A stretch of 64,000 nt of DNA from JBKQVT01 sp963804825 (GTDB taxonomy: Bacteria > Planctomycetota > Planctomycetia > Pirellulales > Thermoguttaceae): the NCBI GenBank assembly GCA_963804825.1, contig CAWDRV010000006.1, forward strand, positions 682,001 to 746,000, written 5' to 3'. The notes beneath the pieces were generated by a model that had not been told where the DNA came from, did no database searches, and saw nothing but the letters and a program-made list of their open reading frames with translations. A program made the position numbers and the translations under genes. Positions 50,815 through 59,957 of the stretch are shown here, piece after piece. The first letter of the stretch is position 1; every line of letters begins with the position of its first letter.

Positions 50815-52152
50815 TCACAAGATAAACTTGCTCAAATCCTCGTCCTCGGCCAGGTCGTGCAGCCGCTGGCGGACGTAGGCCGCGTCGATCGCCACCCGGC
50901 CACGCGCCCGGTCCGGGGCCTCGAAACTCAACTCCTCCAACAGCCGCTCCATGATCGTGTACAGCCGCCGGGCCCCGATGTTCTGCGTCCGCTGGTTCAC
51001 CTGAAACGCGACCTCGGCCAACGCCTCGATCGCGTCCCGGCTGAACTCCAACGTCAGCCCCTCCGTCTCCAACAGGGCCTCGTACTGCTTCGTCAACGCG
51101 CTCTTCGGCTCGGTCAGGATGCGAATGAAATCGTCGCGGTCGAGGTCCTTCAGCTCGACGCGGATGGGAAAGCGGCCTTGCAGCTCGGGCATCAGGTCGC
51201 TCGGCTTCGCCCGATGAAAGGCCCCGGCCGCCACGAACAAAATGTGATCGGTCCGGACGTAGCCGTAGCGGGTCTGCACCGTGGTCCCCTCGACGATGGG
51301 CAGCAGGTCGCGCTGCACGCCCTGCCGCGACACGTCGGCCCCGTGCGTCTGCTCGCTGGCCACCACCTTGTCCATCTCGTCGATGAAGATGATGCCCAGG
51401 TTCTCGGCCAGATCGACGGCCCGGGCGTGGACCTTCTCCTGGTTGATCAGGGCGTCGCACTCCTGGTCGAAGAGGACGCGGCGGGCCTCGGCCACGGTCA
51501 TGTCGTGCCGGACGCTGCTCTTGGGCATGATCTTCTCGAACATGCCTTGCAGGTCGAAGTCCATCTGCTCCATGCCCATGCCGGTGAACATCATGGGCGC
51601 GGCCCGATGCTCGACGACGATCTCGACCCGGCGCCCGTCCAATTCACCCGACGCGAGCATCGCCCGCATCTTGTCGCGGGTCCGCTGGTAGCGGTCGGGC
51701 GAATCGGGGCTGTCCGGCGCGGCGTCGAACGACGGCGGCGCGGGGGCCAACAGGTCCAAAAGCCGCTCCTCGACGCGGCGGCGGGCCTCGCCCTTCACCG
51801 CCTCCTGCTCCTCCTGCCGGACCAGCCCGATGGCGTTCTCGACCAGCTCGCGGATCATGCTCTCCACGTCGCGGCCGTAATAGCCGACCTCGGTATAGCG
51901 GGTGGCCTCGACCTTGATGAACGGGGCGCCGGTCAGCTTGGCCAGCCGCCGGGCGATCTCCGTCTTGCCCACGCCGGTCGGACCGATCATGAGGATGTTC
52001 TTCGGCGCCACCTCTTGCCGCATGTCCTCGGCGAGCCGCTGCCGCCGCCAGCGGTTGCGGATGGCCACGGCCACGGCCCGCTTCGCATCGTCCTGACCGA
52101 TGATATGCCGGTCCAATTCCGCCACGATCTCACGAGGAGTCAACTCTGGCAC
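50815..52152 (-). CDS. hslU: ATP-dependent protease ATPase subunit HslU (ClpY)
   Basis: This is the AAA+ unfoldase that feeds the HslV peptidase. GTG 52152 (VPELTPREIV) starts the family N-terminus, with GAGGAG eight bases upstream. Walker A GPTGVGKT, the pore loop GYYG (usual GYVG), Walker B IIFIDEMDK, sensor Arg QGRFPIRVEL and the C-terminal EDLSKFIL tail (which docks into HslV) are all visible. Length 446 is standard. It overlaps the hslV stop by 13 bases; a longer reading in the same frame upstream is an artefact of the overlap. Confidence 0.95.
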   Translation of the reverse strand: MPELTPREIVAELDRHIIGQDDAKRAVAVAIRNRWRRQRLAEDMRQEVAPKNILMIGPTGVGKTEIARRLAKLTGAPFIKVEATRYTEVGYYGRDVESMIRELVENAIGLVRQEEQEAVKGEARRRVEERLLDLLAPAPPSFDAAPDSPDSPDRYQRTRDKMRAMLASGELDGRRVEIVVEHRAAPMMFTGMGMEQMDFDLQGMFEKIMPKSSVRHDMTVAEARRVLFDQECDALINQEKVHARAVDLAENLGIIFIDEMDKVVASEQTHGADVSRQGVQRDLLPIVEGTTVQTRYGYVRTDHILFVAAGAFHRAKPSDLMPELQGRFPIRVELKDLDRDDFIRILTEPKSALTKQYEALLETEGLTLEFSRDAIEALAEVAFQVNQRTQNIGARRLYTIMERLLEELSFEAPDRARGRVAIDAAYVRQRLHDLAEDEDLSKFIL

Positions 52153-52688
52153 AAAAGCTCCTCCACCACGATATTGGTATTCGTATACACGTCGATGCCG
52201 GCCGCGATCTCCAAGGCCGTCCGGACGATCTGGGCCGCGCCCAGGTCGCTGTGGGCCAACAGCGCCCGTGCGGCAGCCACCGCGTAACTGCCCCCGGAGC
52301 CGATCCCCAATACGCCGTCGGTCGGCTGGATCACGTCGCCGTTGCCGCTCACCAGCAGCGTGTGCTGGGCATCGACCACCGTCATCATCGCCTCCAAACG
52401 GCGCAACACGCGGTCGGTCCGCCATTCCTTGGCCAGTTCGATCGCCGCCCGCACAATGTTGGAACGGTGATCCTTCAGCTTCGCCTCGAACCGTTCCAGA
52501 AGCGCGAAGGCGTCGGCGCTGGCGCCGGCGAAACCGGTGATGACCTGGTCGTCCAACAGGCGGCGAATCTTCACCGCGTCGGCCTTCATGATCGAATTTC
52601 CGACCGTGACCTGGCCGTCGCCGCCCAGGGCCACCACGCCCTTGTGGCGGACGGTCAACACGGTCGTCGAATGTGTCTTCGTAGTCAT
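52140..52688 (-). CDS. hslV: ATP-dependent protease peptidase subunit HslV (ClpQ)
   Basis: The proteasome-like threonine protease. The chosen ATG 52688 gives MTTKTHSTTVLTVRHKG, whose TT after a short propeptide is the expected N-terminal nucleophile, followed by VALGGDGQVT and GNSIMKADAVKIRRL. A longer upstream reading has no family similarity. The length (182) is typical. It is the first gene of an hslV-hslU operon (overlap 13 bp). Confidence 0.95.
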   Translation of the reverse strand: MTTKTHSTTVLTVRHKGVVALGGDGQVTVGNSIMKADAVKIRRLLDDQVITGFAGASADAFALLERFEAKLKDHRSNIVRAAIELAKEWRTDRVLRRLEAMMTVVDAQHTLLVSGNGDVIQPTDGVLGIGSGGSYAVAAARALLAHSDLGAAQIVRTALEIAAGIDVYTNTNIVVEELLCQS

Positions 52689-53050
52689 GGAATCGTCATC
52701 CCGGGCGTCGATTTGACCTTGTCCCACCTTATGCGAACAATGTTGGATAGTATCGCGGAAAGGGCCCGGCAACACCAGGGACCACGCGACGGGAAACGGC
52801 CGGGAACCCTTCTCCAGGAGGGGAACCCCTCAGGGTACTTTGCCGACTTTACCGCTTAGATTGTCCAGCCGGCCGCAAAAATCGTTGGGAGCAGGCCGAT
52901 AGGGGGCAGTCTAGTGAAGCCGGGGTGTAGATTATTGAGATGGAGATATTGCACAATCAGGGAGGAATGGGTAAAATACTACGATCTGCGGCCACTTGGC
53001 AGGAAGATCGGACCATTTTTATTCCTTTTTTGGAAGGGGAGGTCTTTGAC
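52689..53050. other. Divergent intergenic region between hslV and SHD1 gene
   Basis: No gene is supported. The AT-rich tract around 52945-52990 includes TAAAAT (52974-52979) but no good -35 at proper spacing. GGGGAGG at 53036-53042 is the ribosome site of the next gene. Confidence 0.35.
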
Positions 53051-53935
53051 ATGGGACGACGATTGGGATTGTTTGTCGCGACATTGGTCGTGGCGTCGGT
53101 GGTTTCCATCCACATGGCGTCGGCGTGCTGCTACGACGGCTGTTTCAGCCGCTGTGCGGTCCGCTGCGGCTGCGGCTATGGCTGCGGCTGCGAAACAGGA
53201 TGCTGCTCGACCTGCTGGGCGGGGTCATGCTGCCGGCCTTGGTGCGGCTGGTCTTGCTGCAGGTCTTGGTCTTGCTGTGATTCATGTTGCGAGGGGACGA
53301 CCTCGGAAGTGGCTCCGTGCGAGACTCCGACCGTGGCGCCGGCGCCGCCAGTGACCGAGAAGGTGCCGCCAGTGACCGAGAAGGCGCCGCCGGTGACCCC
53401 GGCTACGCCGCCGAAGGCCATGGACAAGCCGGTGGAGAAGCCGGCCGTCGCGCCGCCCACGGCTCCAAAGGCCGTCGAGAAGCCGGCTGAGAAGACCGCC
53501 GAGAAGGCTGCTGAGAAATCTACTGAAGCCCCGGCGGTTCCGCCGATTCCGGCCCCGGCTGCCCCTGGTGCCCCGGCTGCTCCGGGTACCCCCGCTGCTC
53601 CTGGCGCCCCGGCTGCTCCCGCGGCTCCTGGTGCCCCGGCTGCTCCCGCGGCTCCTGGTGCCCCGGCTGCTCCGGGTGCCCCTGCCGCTCCGGCCAAGCC
53701 TGCGGCGCCGGCCAAGGGCGCGGACAATCCGTTCGGCATGAATGACAGCCTGCGGACCTGGGCCGATTCGACGGGCCAGTATCAACTCGAAGCCCGGTTG
53801 GTCAGCGTTCAGGGCGGCGAGGTCCGTTTGTGCAATGCCAACGGCAAATACTTCCGCATTGCCATGAATCAACTGAGCGCGGCCGACCAGCAGTTTGTCC
53901 GCGACCAGACCGAGGTGATTGCAACGGGCTGGTAG
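53051..53935 (+). CDS. Secreted Cys-rich, Pro/Ala-repeat protein with C-terminal SHD1 domain
   Basis: Four regions are visible. Residues 1-25 are a signal peptide. About residues 26-80 are extremely Cys/Trp-rich (CC, CGC and CSTC pairs), perhaps disulphide-linked. About residues 95-225 are a low-complexity Pro/Ala/Lys region with collagen-like A-P-G-A-P-A repeats. The last ~55 residues are an SHD1 domain (R-T-W-A-D-S-T-G, V-S-V-Q-G-G-E-V-R-L, L-S-A-A-D-Q), which in planctomycetes is common in surface and protein-binding proteins. GGGGAGG precedes ATG 53051. Likely cell-surface or wall-associated; no enzyme motif. Confidence 0.8.
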   Translation: MGRRLGLFVATLVVASVVSIHMASACCYDGCFSRCAVRCGCGYGCGCETGCCSTCWAGSCCRPWCGWSCCRSWSCCDSCCEGTTSEVAPCETPTVAPAPPVTEKVPPVTEKAPPVTPATPPKAMDKPVEKPAVAPPTAPKAVEKPAEKTAEKAAEKSTEAPAVPPIPAPAAPGAPAAPGTPAAPGAPAAPAAPGAPAAPAAPGAPAAPGAPAAPAKPAAPAKGADNPFGMNDSLRTWADSTGQYQLEARLVSVQGGEVRLCNANGKYFRIAMNQLSAADQQFVRDQTEVIATGW

Positions 53936-54137
53936 GCAGTGCGATCACTCGACTTGCGGCTGGCAACGAAAGCCGCTGGAAGCGAAACGCGGCGCGAGGC
54001 TCCGTTGGGGGGCGATGCCCTGCCGGAGCCTCGTGTCTTTCTGAAGTGATCCAGTTCGCGGCGACGGCGGGGATAAATCCCGCGGCCCGCCGCGCGAAGT
54101 CTGGCCACGTCGCTTCCGTTCTGCTATCCTGCTTCTT

Positions 54138-54734
54138 ATGAGTGAAAGCACGCATGAAAACCCGATCCTTCCCCGCAGTCCCGCATTGATGTCCGTCGGC
54201 GACACGGCCCTGCTGGTCATCGACATGCAGGAGAAGCTCCTCCCGGCGACTGGCAACCATGCCCGCGTGGTCTGGAACGTCCGGCGATTGATCGACGGGG
54301 CGACGATCCTCGGCCTGCCGGTGGCGGCCACGGAGCAGTATCCGGAAGGGCTGGGGCCGACGGTGGCCGAGTTGGCCGGGCGATTGCCGGCCCGGGCGTC
54401 GAAGGTCCGTTTCAGTTGTGGCGGCTGTCCGGGGATTTTCGAGGACTTTCGCGCCCGCGGCATCTACAAGCTGTTGGTCTGCGGCGTCGAGGCCCACGTC
54501 TGCGTCGCGCAGACTGTCATGGACTTGCTGGCCGACGGCTGGCGGACCTATGTGGCGGTTGACGCCGTCGGTTCGCGGTTCGAGGTGGATTGTCGGACGG
54601 CGCTTGGGCGAATGGATTCGGCCGGCGCGACGTTGACCACCACGGAGGCCGCGCTGTTCGAGTGGTGCGAGGCGGCCGGGACGCCGGAATTCAAAGAGAT
54701 CAGCCGTTTGGCGCGGGAGGCCGGTCCCGCGTAG
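54138..54734 (+). CDS. Isochorismatase-family cysteine hydrolase
   Basis: The 198-residue protein has the complete catalytic triad of nicotinamidase/isochorismatase hydrolases: Asp29 (LLVIDMQEK), Lys89 (ASKVRFS) and Cys122 (GVEAHVCVAQT), with the cis-peptide VEAHVCV motif. The N-terminus is ~20 residues longer than the domain needs, so MSVGDTALL (ATG 54189) is a possible alternative start. The substrate (nicotinamide, a carbamoyl compound or other) is unknown. It stands alone. Confidence 0.85.
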   Translation: MSESTHENPILPRSPALMSVGDTALLVIDMQEKLLPATGNHARVVWNVRRLIDGATILGLPVAATEQYPEGLGPTVAELAGRLPARASKVRFSCGGCPGIFEDFRARGIYKLLVCGVEAHVCVAQTVMDLLADGWRTYVAVDAVGSRFEVDCRTALGRMDSAGATLTTTEAALFEWCEAAGTPEFKEISRLAREAGPA

Positions 54735-54809
54735 CGGCGGCGTTTGGGTGCGAGGACCAAGCCTCGCTCGGTGCCCGGCTTGCCAGCAGCGGGACCCGGC
54801 GTAAAGGTT

Positions 54810-56027
54810 TTACTCCAGGAGATACACTATTTCCAAATCCGGACGCCGCTTTTCGGCCTTTGATGCGGCGTTTTGATCGGCTGACCCGGACGGAAATCCG
54901 AATCTCTTCAAATTCGGCATGGCCATCAACACTTCGGCACCAGCGGTGTCAATACGCGTCTTTGCGACGTATAGTTCTTTGAGTGTCGTAAGTCTTGCCA
55001 GTGACGGCACCGCTCCACTGTCGATCTTGGTGTGACAGATATCCAGAATCTCCAAATTTGGGAGCGCCCTCAGTTGTGCGATCGCGGCGTTGGTGATCGC
55101 TGTCTCGCGAAGCAGCAACTTTCGCAGATTCCGGAAACGGACCAGCCGGACAACCCCGCGGTCGGTGATGAGGGGCGAGTTTACCCAGAGCTCACGGAGA
55201 TCGTTCATGCCTGCTAAGAAATCAAGGTCGCTGTCGCTGACGCTGCGGCCGACAAGGGCGAGGGCCCGCATATGCGTCATCGCCGTGAGGTTCCTGAGGT
55301 CCGCATCCAACCCCTTTTTCCTGTTACCAAGAGAAAGCGTTTCGAGGGCGTCAAAAGGGCGGAGATACCGCATGCCGGAGCCGGTCACTCTTGTATTGGT
55401 CAGGTTTAGGAATTTCAAGTGGTGCAGCTTCGGCAGGTGCTTGATGCCCTCGTCGGTGATTTCGGTGCCACCAAGCGACAGTTTCTCGAGATTCGTCGCC
55501 TCGGCCAGATAGGCCAAGCCGCTGCCCTCGATGGAAGTGCCGTCCAGGTTGAGTTCCCTTAGGTTCACGAGGTCTTTGACGTTGCACATCGCCGCATCGT
55601 TCAAATTGGTGAACGAGAGATCCAAAGACCTGAGATTCGGCAAAGCCTGGATGTGTGCCAGCTTCGCAGGATCGAAAGCAGTCTGACGAAGTATGAGTTC
55701 CTCCACGTCGGGGAGATTTTCGAGGCACTCTAGAACACGGTCCACGCGCATTTCAACGGCAGAGACACAAGTGACTCGGAAAAAGTAGTCATCTCCCAGG
55801 AGGGATCGCAGGAGCCGAGGTCCGGGCGGAGGCCGTTTGGCCAATTCGTGCTCGTAGAACACTCTGCCGCAGGAAACTGGGCCACAACTCTTGCGGATCG
55901 TAGCGATCGCGGTTGCCTGTCGCTCAGCACGCCGGTGCGCTGCGGCGATCCAACTCATTCCCAACGACGCCACGGTGACTGCTATCAAGAGCGACAGGAG
56001 GCCGTACTTGAACCTAGGCAGCGTCAT
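54810..56027 (-). CDS. Membrane-anchored leucine-rich-repeat protein
   Basis: From ATG 56027 (MTLPRFKYGLLSLLIAVTVASLGMSWI) one N-terminal transmembrane helix or signal anchor precedes about ten LRR units of the L-x-x-L-x-L-x-x-T-x-I/V-x-x-x-G form (for example LEKLSLGGTEITDEGIKHL, LKFLNLTNTRVTGSGM). The unit length (~23-24) is that of the planctomycete/bacterial T-x-I-T-D LRR class. No catalytic domain. Probable protein-protein interaction module at the membrane. An in-frame ATG (56079-56081) lies upstream but lacks the hydrophobic start. Confidence 0.8.
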   Translation of the reverse strand: MTLPRFKYGLLSLLIAVTVASLGMSWIAAAHRRAERQATAIATIRKSCGPVSCGRVFYEHELAKRPPPGPRLLRSLLGDDYFFRVTCVSAVEMRVDRVLECLENLPDVEELILRQTAFDPAKLAHIQALPNLRSLDLSFTNLNDAAMCNVKDLVNLRELNLDGTSIEGSGLAYLAEATNLEKLSLGGTEITDEGIKHLPKLHHLKFLNLTNTRVTGSGMRYLRPFDALETLSLGNRKKGLDADLRNLTAMTHMRALALVGRSVSDSDLDFLAGMNDLRELWVNSPLITDRGVVRLVRFRNLRKLLLRETAITNAAIAQLRALPNLEILDICHTKIDSGAVPSLARLTTLKELYVAKTRIDTAGAEVLMAMPNLKRFGFPSGSADQNAASKAEKRRPDLEIVYLLE

Positions 56028-56220
56028 GTGTGCATCCTCAGCGTCCCCCGGCGTATAACAATCAACTGGCCGTCCCAGCATAGTTTACAGGCCGGATAAC
56101 CTCCTAATATAGCCCCACGGCAGATAAGAACAATCCCCGGCAGCATAAGAATGAAGGATACGTGGCGCGGACCTGCCCCTTGATCCTTGATCCGTCATCC
56201 TTTGTCTGCCCCTGGCCGCA

Positions 56221-58056
56221 TCAAAACTCCAGCCGGCGGAACGCCCGAAATCCGATCCACAGGGGCAAGATCGTCGCCGCCAGCCCCAGCAACACGCTGC
56301 CGCTCGTTCCGAAGATGATCCACGTCCGCAACCACCAGAGCCAGGTTGCTCCCATGCGCAAACCGGTCGCGGCGCGGTGGGCGTCGGCTACGAAATAGAA
56401 ATGGCACGGCAGCGCCGTCGCCAGGACGACGAGCAGGATGTAGAGCGTACTGACGACCAGGTTGAGCGTGCCGCCGAACCCGGCGGCGATCCGCGAGGGG
56501 GATTGTTCGCGCAGGTTTGGCAGCCGGGCCCCCAACCCCACGGCGATCCCCGAGAGCCCCAGGCAAAGGATCAGGCAGGTCGATTGGTGGATCGCCAGCA
56601 TCGGCCACGAGATGCGGAGCATCAGGTCGCTGAACAGGACGAGGACCGAACAGGGGAGCAACGAGGAGACCAAGGCGAAAGCGAATTTGCTCCAGAGGAT
56701 GGTTTCCCGCCGCAGCGGCAGCAGGCCCAGCAACCAGAAGCGGCGCCCTTCCAGGCTGATCGTGGGGAAGATGAACCGCGTGGTGAACGTCGACATCAGC
56801 AACCCGACCACCGCGAGATTCAGGAAGCTCACCATGTTGACCCAGCCGGCATAATGGGAATCGTGGCTGAAGGGATGGATGTTCATGAAATAGAGGACCA
56901 GCAGGCCGAAGAAGATGAGGAACTGCGACCATTGTCCCGGGTCGCGTCGGAAGAGGCGCAGGTCCTTCAGGATCATCCACCGCACCGGGGTCGGGAGTAA
57001 GCCCATCGCCCGCATCAGCCCGCGATCGGTCCATCCCGGCTTGGCCTTTTTCCGTCCGCGCGACATGGCGTGCAGGACGTGGTATGCCGGGCGATAGAGG
57101 CGCATGGACGTCCAGATGGCCACTTGGCGTGCGAAGAGGGCGTTGGAGATCATCAGGGCGAGGAACTTCAGGCCCTCGGACCATTGGCGGTCGGCCGTCA
57201 CCAACAAGCCGGTGCTCAGCCACCAGCTTGGGAACAGCCGATTCTGCGTGAAGCGCAGCCGCCCGAGCATCTCTTGCAACCAGGCGGGCGTGAGCAGGTC
57301 GTTTTCCCGGCCCGGCAACAGCCACCAGACGAGCCAGCCTCCGAGCCCCAGCAGCGCCGCGCCGGCGGCAACCGGCAACCACTTGCGCGCCCGCGGCATG
57401 TAGCGCACCAACAACAGGCAACAAATTCCGCCGGCGGCCACGGGGATGTACGTGAAGGCCAGCATGAAGGCCGGCAGCATCGCGTAATAGTACCACGGCG
57501 CCCTGCTGGCCACGCCGTAGGCCAACAGCATGGGACTGCCCAGCAACAGGAATCCCCACCCGCTAAAGACCATGGCTTCCTGGAACTTGACCAGGAATAT
57601 CCTCGCGTCGCGGGCCGGCATGGTCAACAGCAGCGTGGCCTCGTGCGACCGGAACAGCGAGCTGTAGAGAATGATGGCCGAGGAAAACCACAACATCAGC
57701 AGCAACGCGCCGAAGAACATGGCGAAGATCGTCTGCAGCAGCTCGTCGCGGGCGGCGGTGTGATGGATGGCGTCTTGCAGGAAGACGAATCCCTCGTTCA
57801 ACAACTGGAACACCCCGAGCCATAGCAGCGCGCTCAGCAGAAGGACCAGCGACAGGCGCAGACGCGCCCGCGACAGCACTTGTCGAATCATCGTCCGCGC
57901 CAGCCTGGCGCGCATCCGCCAGAAGGCCCGCGACTCCTCCTCGACCGTGATGAGCCTTGGAACGGCGACGGCGACGGCGGCGGGAACCGGGGCGGCGACC
58001 GCGGCGGCGGGCCCGCCCGGGCGATTTTCGATCGGGGAATCAAGATCCTCGGGCAT
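56221..58056 (-). CDS. ABC-2-type transporter permease (large integral membrane protein)
   Basis: The 611-residue product starts with a Pro/Ala-rich cytoplasmic stretch (residues 1-40), followed by about twelve hydrophobic helices (for example LVLLLSALLWLGVFQLL, AMFFGALLLMLWFSSAIIL, LIFFGLLVLYF). It begins 22 bp after the ATPase stop in the same minus-strand operon, so the two form one exporter. Substrate unknown; ABC-2 pairs move polysaccharides, drugs or lipids. Confidence 0.8.
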   Translation of the reverse strand: MPEDLDSPIENRPGGPAAAVAAPVPAAVAVAVPRLITVEEESRAFWRMRARLARTMIRQVLSRARLRLSLVLLLSALLWLGVFQLLNEGFVFLQDAIHHTAARDELLQTIFAMFFGALLLMLWFSSAIILYSSLFRSHEATLLLTMPARDARIFLVKFQEAMVFSGWGFLLLGSPMLLAYGVASRAPWYYYAMLPAFMLAFTYIPVAAGGICCLLLVRYMPRARKWLPVAAGAALLGLGGWLVWWLLPGRENDLLTPAWLQEMLGRLRFTQNRLFPSWWLSTGLLVTADRQWSEGLKFLALMISNALFARQVAIWTSMRLYRPAYHVLHAMSRGRKKAKPGWTDRGLMRAMGLLPTPVRWMILKDLRLFRRDPGQWSQFLIFFGLLVLYFMNIHPFSHDSHYAGWVNMVSFLNLAVVGLLMSTFTTRFIFPTISLEGRRFWLLGLLPLRRETILWSKFAFALVSSLLPCSVLVLFSDLMLRISWPMLAIHQSTCLILCLGLSGIAVGLGARLPNLREQSPSRIAAGFGGTLNLVVSTLYILLVVLATALPCHFYFVADAHRAATGLRMGATWLWWLRTWIIFGTSGSVLLGLAATILPLWIGFRAFRRLEF

Positions 58057-58078
58057 TTCCGCGTCCCCGGCTGTTTCG

Positions 58079-58840
58079 TCAGTGCTCTTGCGGCGGCCGC
58101 CCGGGCCGGTGATCGTGGTTGCCGCCGGTCAATTCCAGGAACAACGGCTCCAGCGCGGTCTGCGAAGAGCTCAACTCCTGCCGCAACCCCGACAGCGTGC
58201 CCAAAAAATGCAGCCGGCCGCCGTTGACAATGCCGATCCGATCGGCGATCTCCTCGGCCACCGCCAACGTGTGCGTGGACATGAAGACGGCCGTTCCGGC
58301 AGCCGCCAGCGACCGCAACAAATCCTTCACCGCCCGGACGCTTCGCGGATCCAGCCCCACCATAGGCTCGTCGATCACCAGCACGGAGGGATCATGGAGC
58401 AGCGCCGAGGCGAAGACCACTCGCTGTTTCATCCCGTGGGAATAGGTCTCGATCAGGTCGTCGAGGAAATCGTCCATGCCGAAATGCTGGTTTTCCCTGG
58501 CGATGCGGGCTTCCTTCTCCGGAGTGCGCAGCCCGCGCATCTCGGCGGCAAATTCCAGGAATTCCCGGCCCGAAAGCTTGTCGTACAGGAAGGGCTCCTC
58601 GGGCACGTAGCCGAGAAACCGGCTGGCGCCGCGGGTCTGGGCGGTCACGTCGCAGCCGCAGACCTCGACCGTCCCCGAGTCCGGCCGCAGCAGACCGACC
58701 AGCATCTTCATGGCGGTGGTCTTGCCCGCCCCGTTGGGCCCCAACAAGGCGAAGATTTCGCCCGGGCCGACACTCAACGTGAGCCGGTCCACGGCGATCT
58801 TGCGGCCATAGGTTCGGGTGACGTTCTCGAAGCGAATCAT
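58079..58840 (-). CDS. ABC-2-type transporter ATP-binding protein
   Basis: Walker A GPNGAGKTT, the Q-loop in YVPEEP, signature YSHGMKQRV, Walker B VLVIDEPMVGLD and H-loop STHTLAVAE are all present, in a 253-residue protein from ATG 58840 (MIRFENVTRTYG). The signature reads SHGMKQ rather than SGGQ, as in other DrrA/CcmA-like subfamilies. Operon with the permease. An upstream in-frame extension to 58927 lacks family similarity. Confidence 0.9.
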   Translation of the reverse strand: MIRFENVTRTYGRKIAVDRLTLSVGPGEIFALLGPNGAGKTTAMKMLVGLLRPDSGTVEVCGCDVTAQTRGASRFLGYVPEEPFLYDKLSGREFLEFAAEMRGLRTPEKEARIARENQHFGMDDFLDDLIETYSHGMKQRVVFASALLHDPSVLVIDEPMVGLDPRSVRAVKDLLRSLAAAGTAVFMSTHTLAVAEEIADRIGIVNGGRLHFLGTLSGLRQELSSSQTALEPLFLELTGGNHDHRPGRPPQEH

Positions 58841-58943
58841 GGGGGAAAGGGATTGGGGATTCGGATGCGGCCGGCGATACGCTTGCGATTTCGCCTGAAT
58901 TGTACGCTTGCGGTTTCGCAGGACCACGGATACGGTTCGAGGT

Positions 58944-59843
58944 TCACCGCTTATGCAATCCTTTCTCCAAGGCGGCTGCCTCGTTGCTGGAAAGACGGAC
59001 GAATGTCAACTTGCAATCAAACACCGTGACCTGCTGTCGCAAGACGGTGCCGTCGCGGCGGACCCACAGCCAGCCACGCGGAGTCTGGTCGCCGCCGATG
59101 CCCAATCCCGGGTCGGTGCGATAGACCACGAGCCAGGTGTTTTCAAGACGCCCGTTCCAATTGATCCAGTCCGTGCCTTCCACGGACGCCTTGAGGATTT
59201 CGATAGGATCATTGGGGGGACGCCAAGGGCTGTACGAGGGCACGGTCCAGGCCTGCCCGTCGCGAAGCCCCGGCAAGCACGCCTGGGGCGACAGCGTATC
59301 GCCCGCCAGCGAGTTGGAAGGGAACGAGGGTTCGGCGGAGTAGGAAAAATCGCCGACGTGAATCGTCAGTTTCATTTGCCCCGCGTTGAGCGTGCCGCGA
59401 AGTCGAACGATGTCCTGGAACGGCGGCACGTGCAACGTCGAACGGAAGCTCGACAGGCGGCCTTGCGCATCGATCGTCAGGATGCACTCGCAATCCATCA
59501 CGACCCGTTCGACCTCCGGCGCAACCAGCGGCGCGACAATCGCGCGGAGCCAGCCTGGCAGGTCTTCCAATCGGATGCCTCCGAAGTGGACGCGGCTTCG
59601 GATCTCGCTTTCGTCGCCGGGGAGCTTGACCACCGTGCCCACCGCGGAGCCGACGGGCCTGCCGTTGAGGAACAGTTTCCAGCCCACCGGCTCCTCGAAG
59701 TGGCGGCTGTCGGAAATGGAGCGGTAGTTGGGCGGGTCCCCCACCAATAGAGGAGGCAACAGCTTCTCCCAGATCAACCAGCCCATGCTGATCGCCCAGA
59801 GCAGACACACGGCAATACTGGACCAACGGCTGCCCATTTCCAT
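58944..59843 (-). CDS. Membrane-anchored hypothetical protein
   Basis: ATG 59843 (MEMGSRW; MGSRW at 59837 is equally possible) begins one N-terminal transmembrane helix (SSIAVCLLWAISMGWLIWEKLL) followed by ~270 residues of mixed beta structure with no motif I recognise. It is divergent from the cyclophilin-like gene. Function unknown. Confidence 0.6.
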   Translation of the reverse strand: MEMGSRWSSIAVCLLWAISMGWLIWEKLLPPLLVGDPPNYRSISDSRHFEEPVGWKLFLNGRPVGSAVGTVVKLPGDESEIRSRVHFGGIRLEDLPGWLRAIVAPLVAPEVERVVMDCECILTIDAQGRLSSFRSTLHVPPFQDIVRLRGTLNAGQMKLTIHVGDFSYSAEPSFPSNSLAGDTLSPQACLPGLRDGQAWTVPSYSPWRPPNDPIEILKASVEGTDWINWNGRLENTWLVVYRTDPGLGIGGDQTPRGWLWVRRDGTVLRQQVTVFDCKLTFVRLSSNEAAALEKGLHKR

Positions 59844-59957
59844 AATTCCGTACAATCGACGTTGCACGAAACCGCCATTCCGGGGATGATAGCGCCTTTG
59901 CTAACCTTAGCAAGATTCGGTCCACACGTTGCAACCCCCAGGCACGGAGGCAAGGCA

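Noticed and set aside
50815..52425. Longer HslU reading with ~90 extra N-terminal residues
   Set aside because: The extension is the hslV gene read in another frame; the family start and ribosome site fit GTG 52152.
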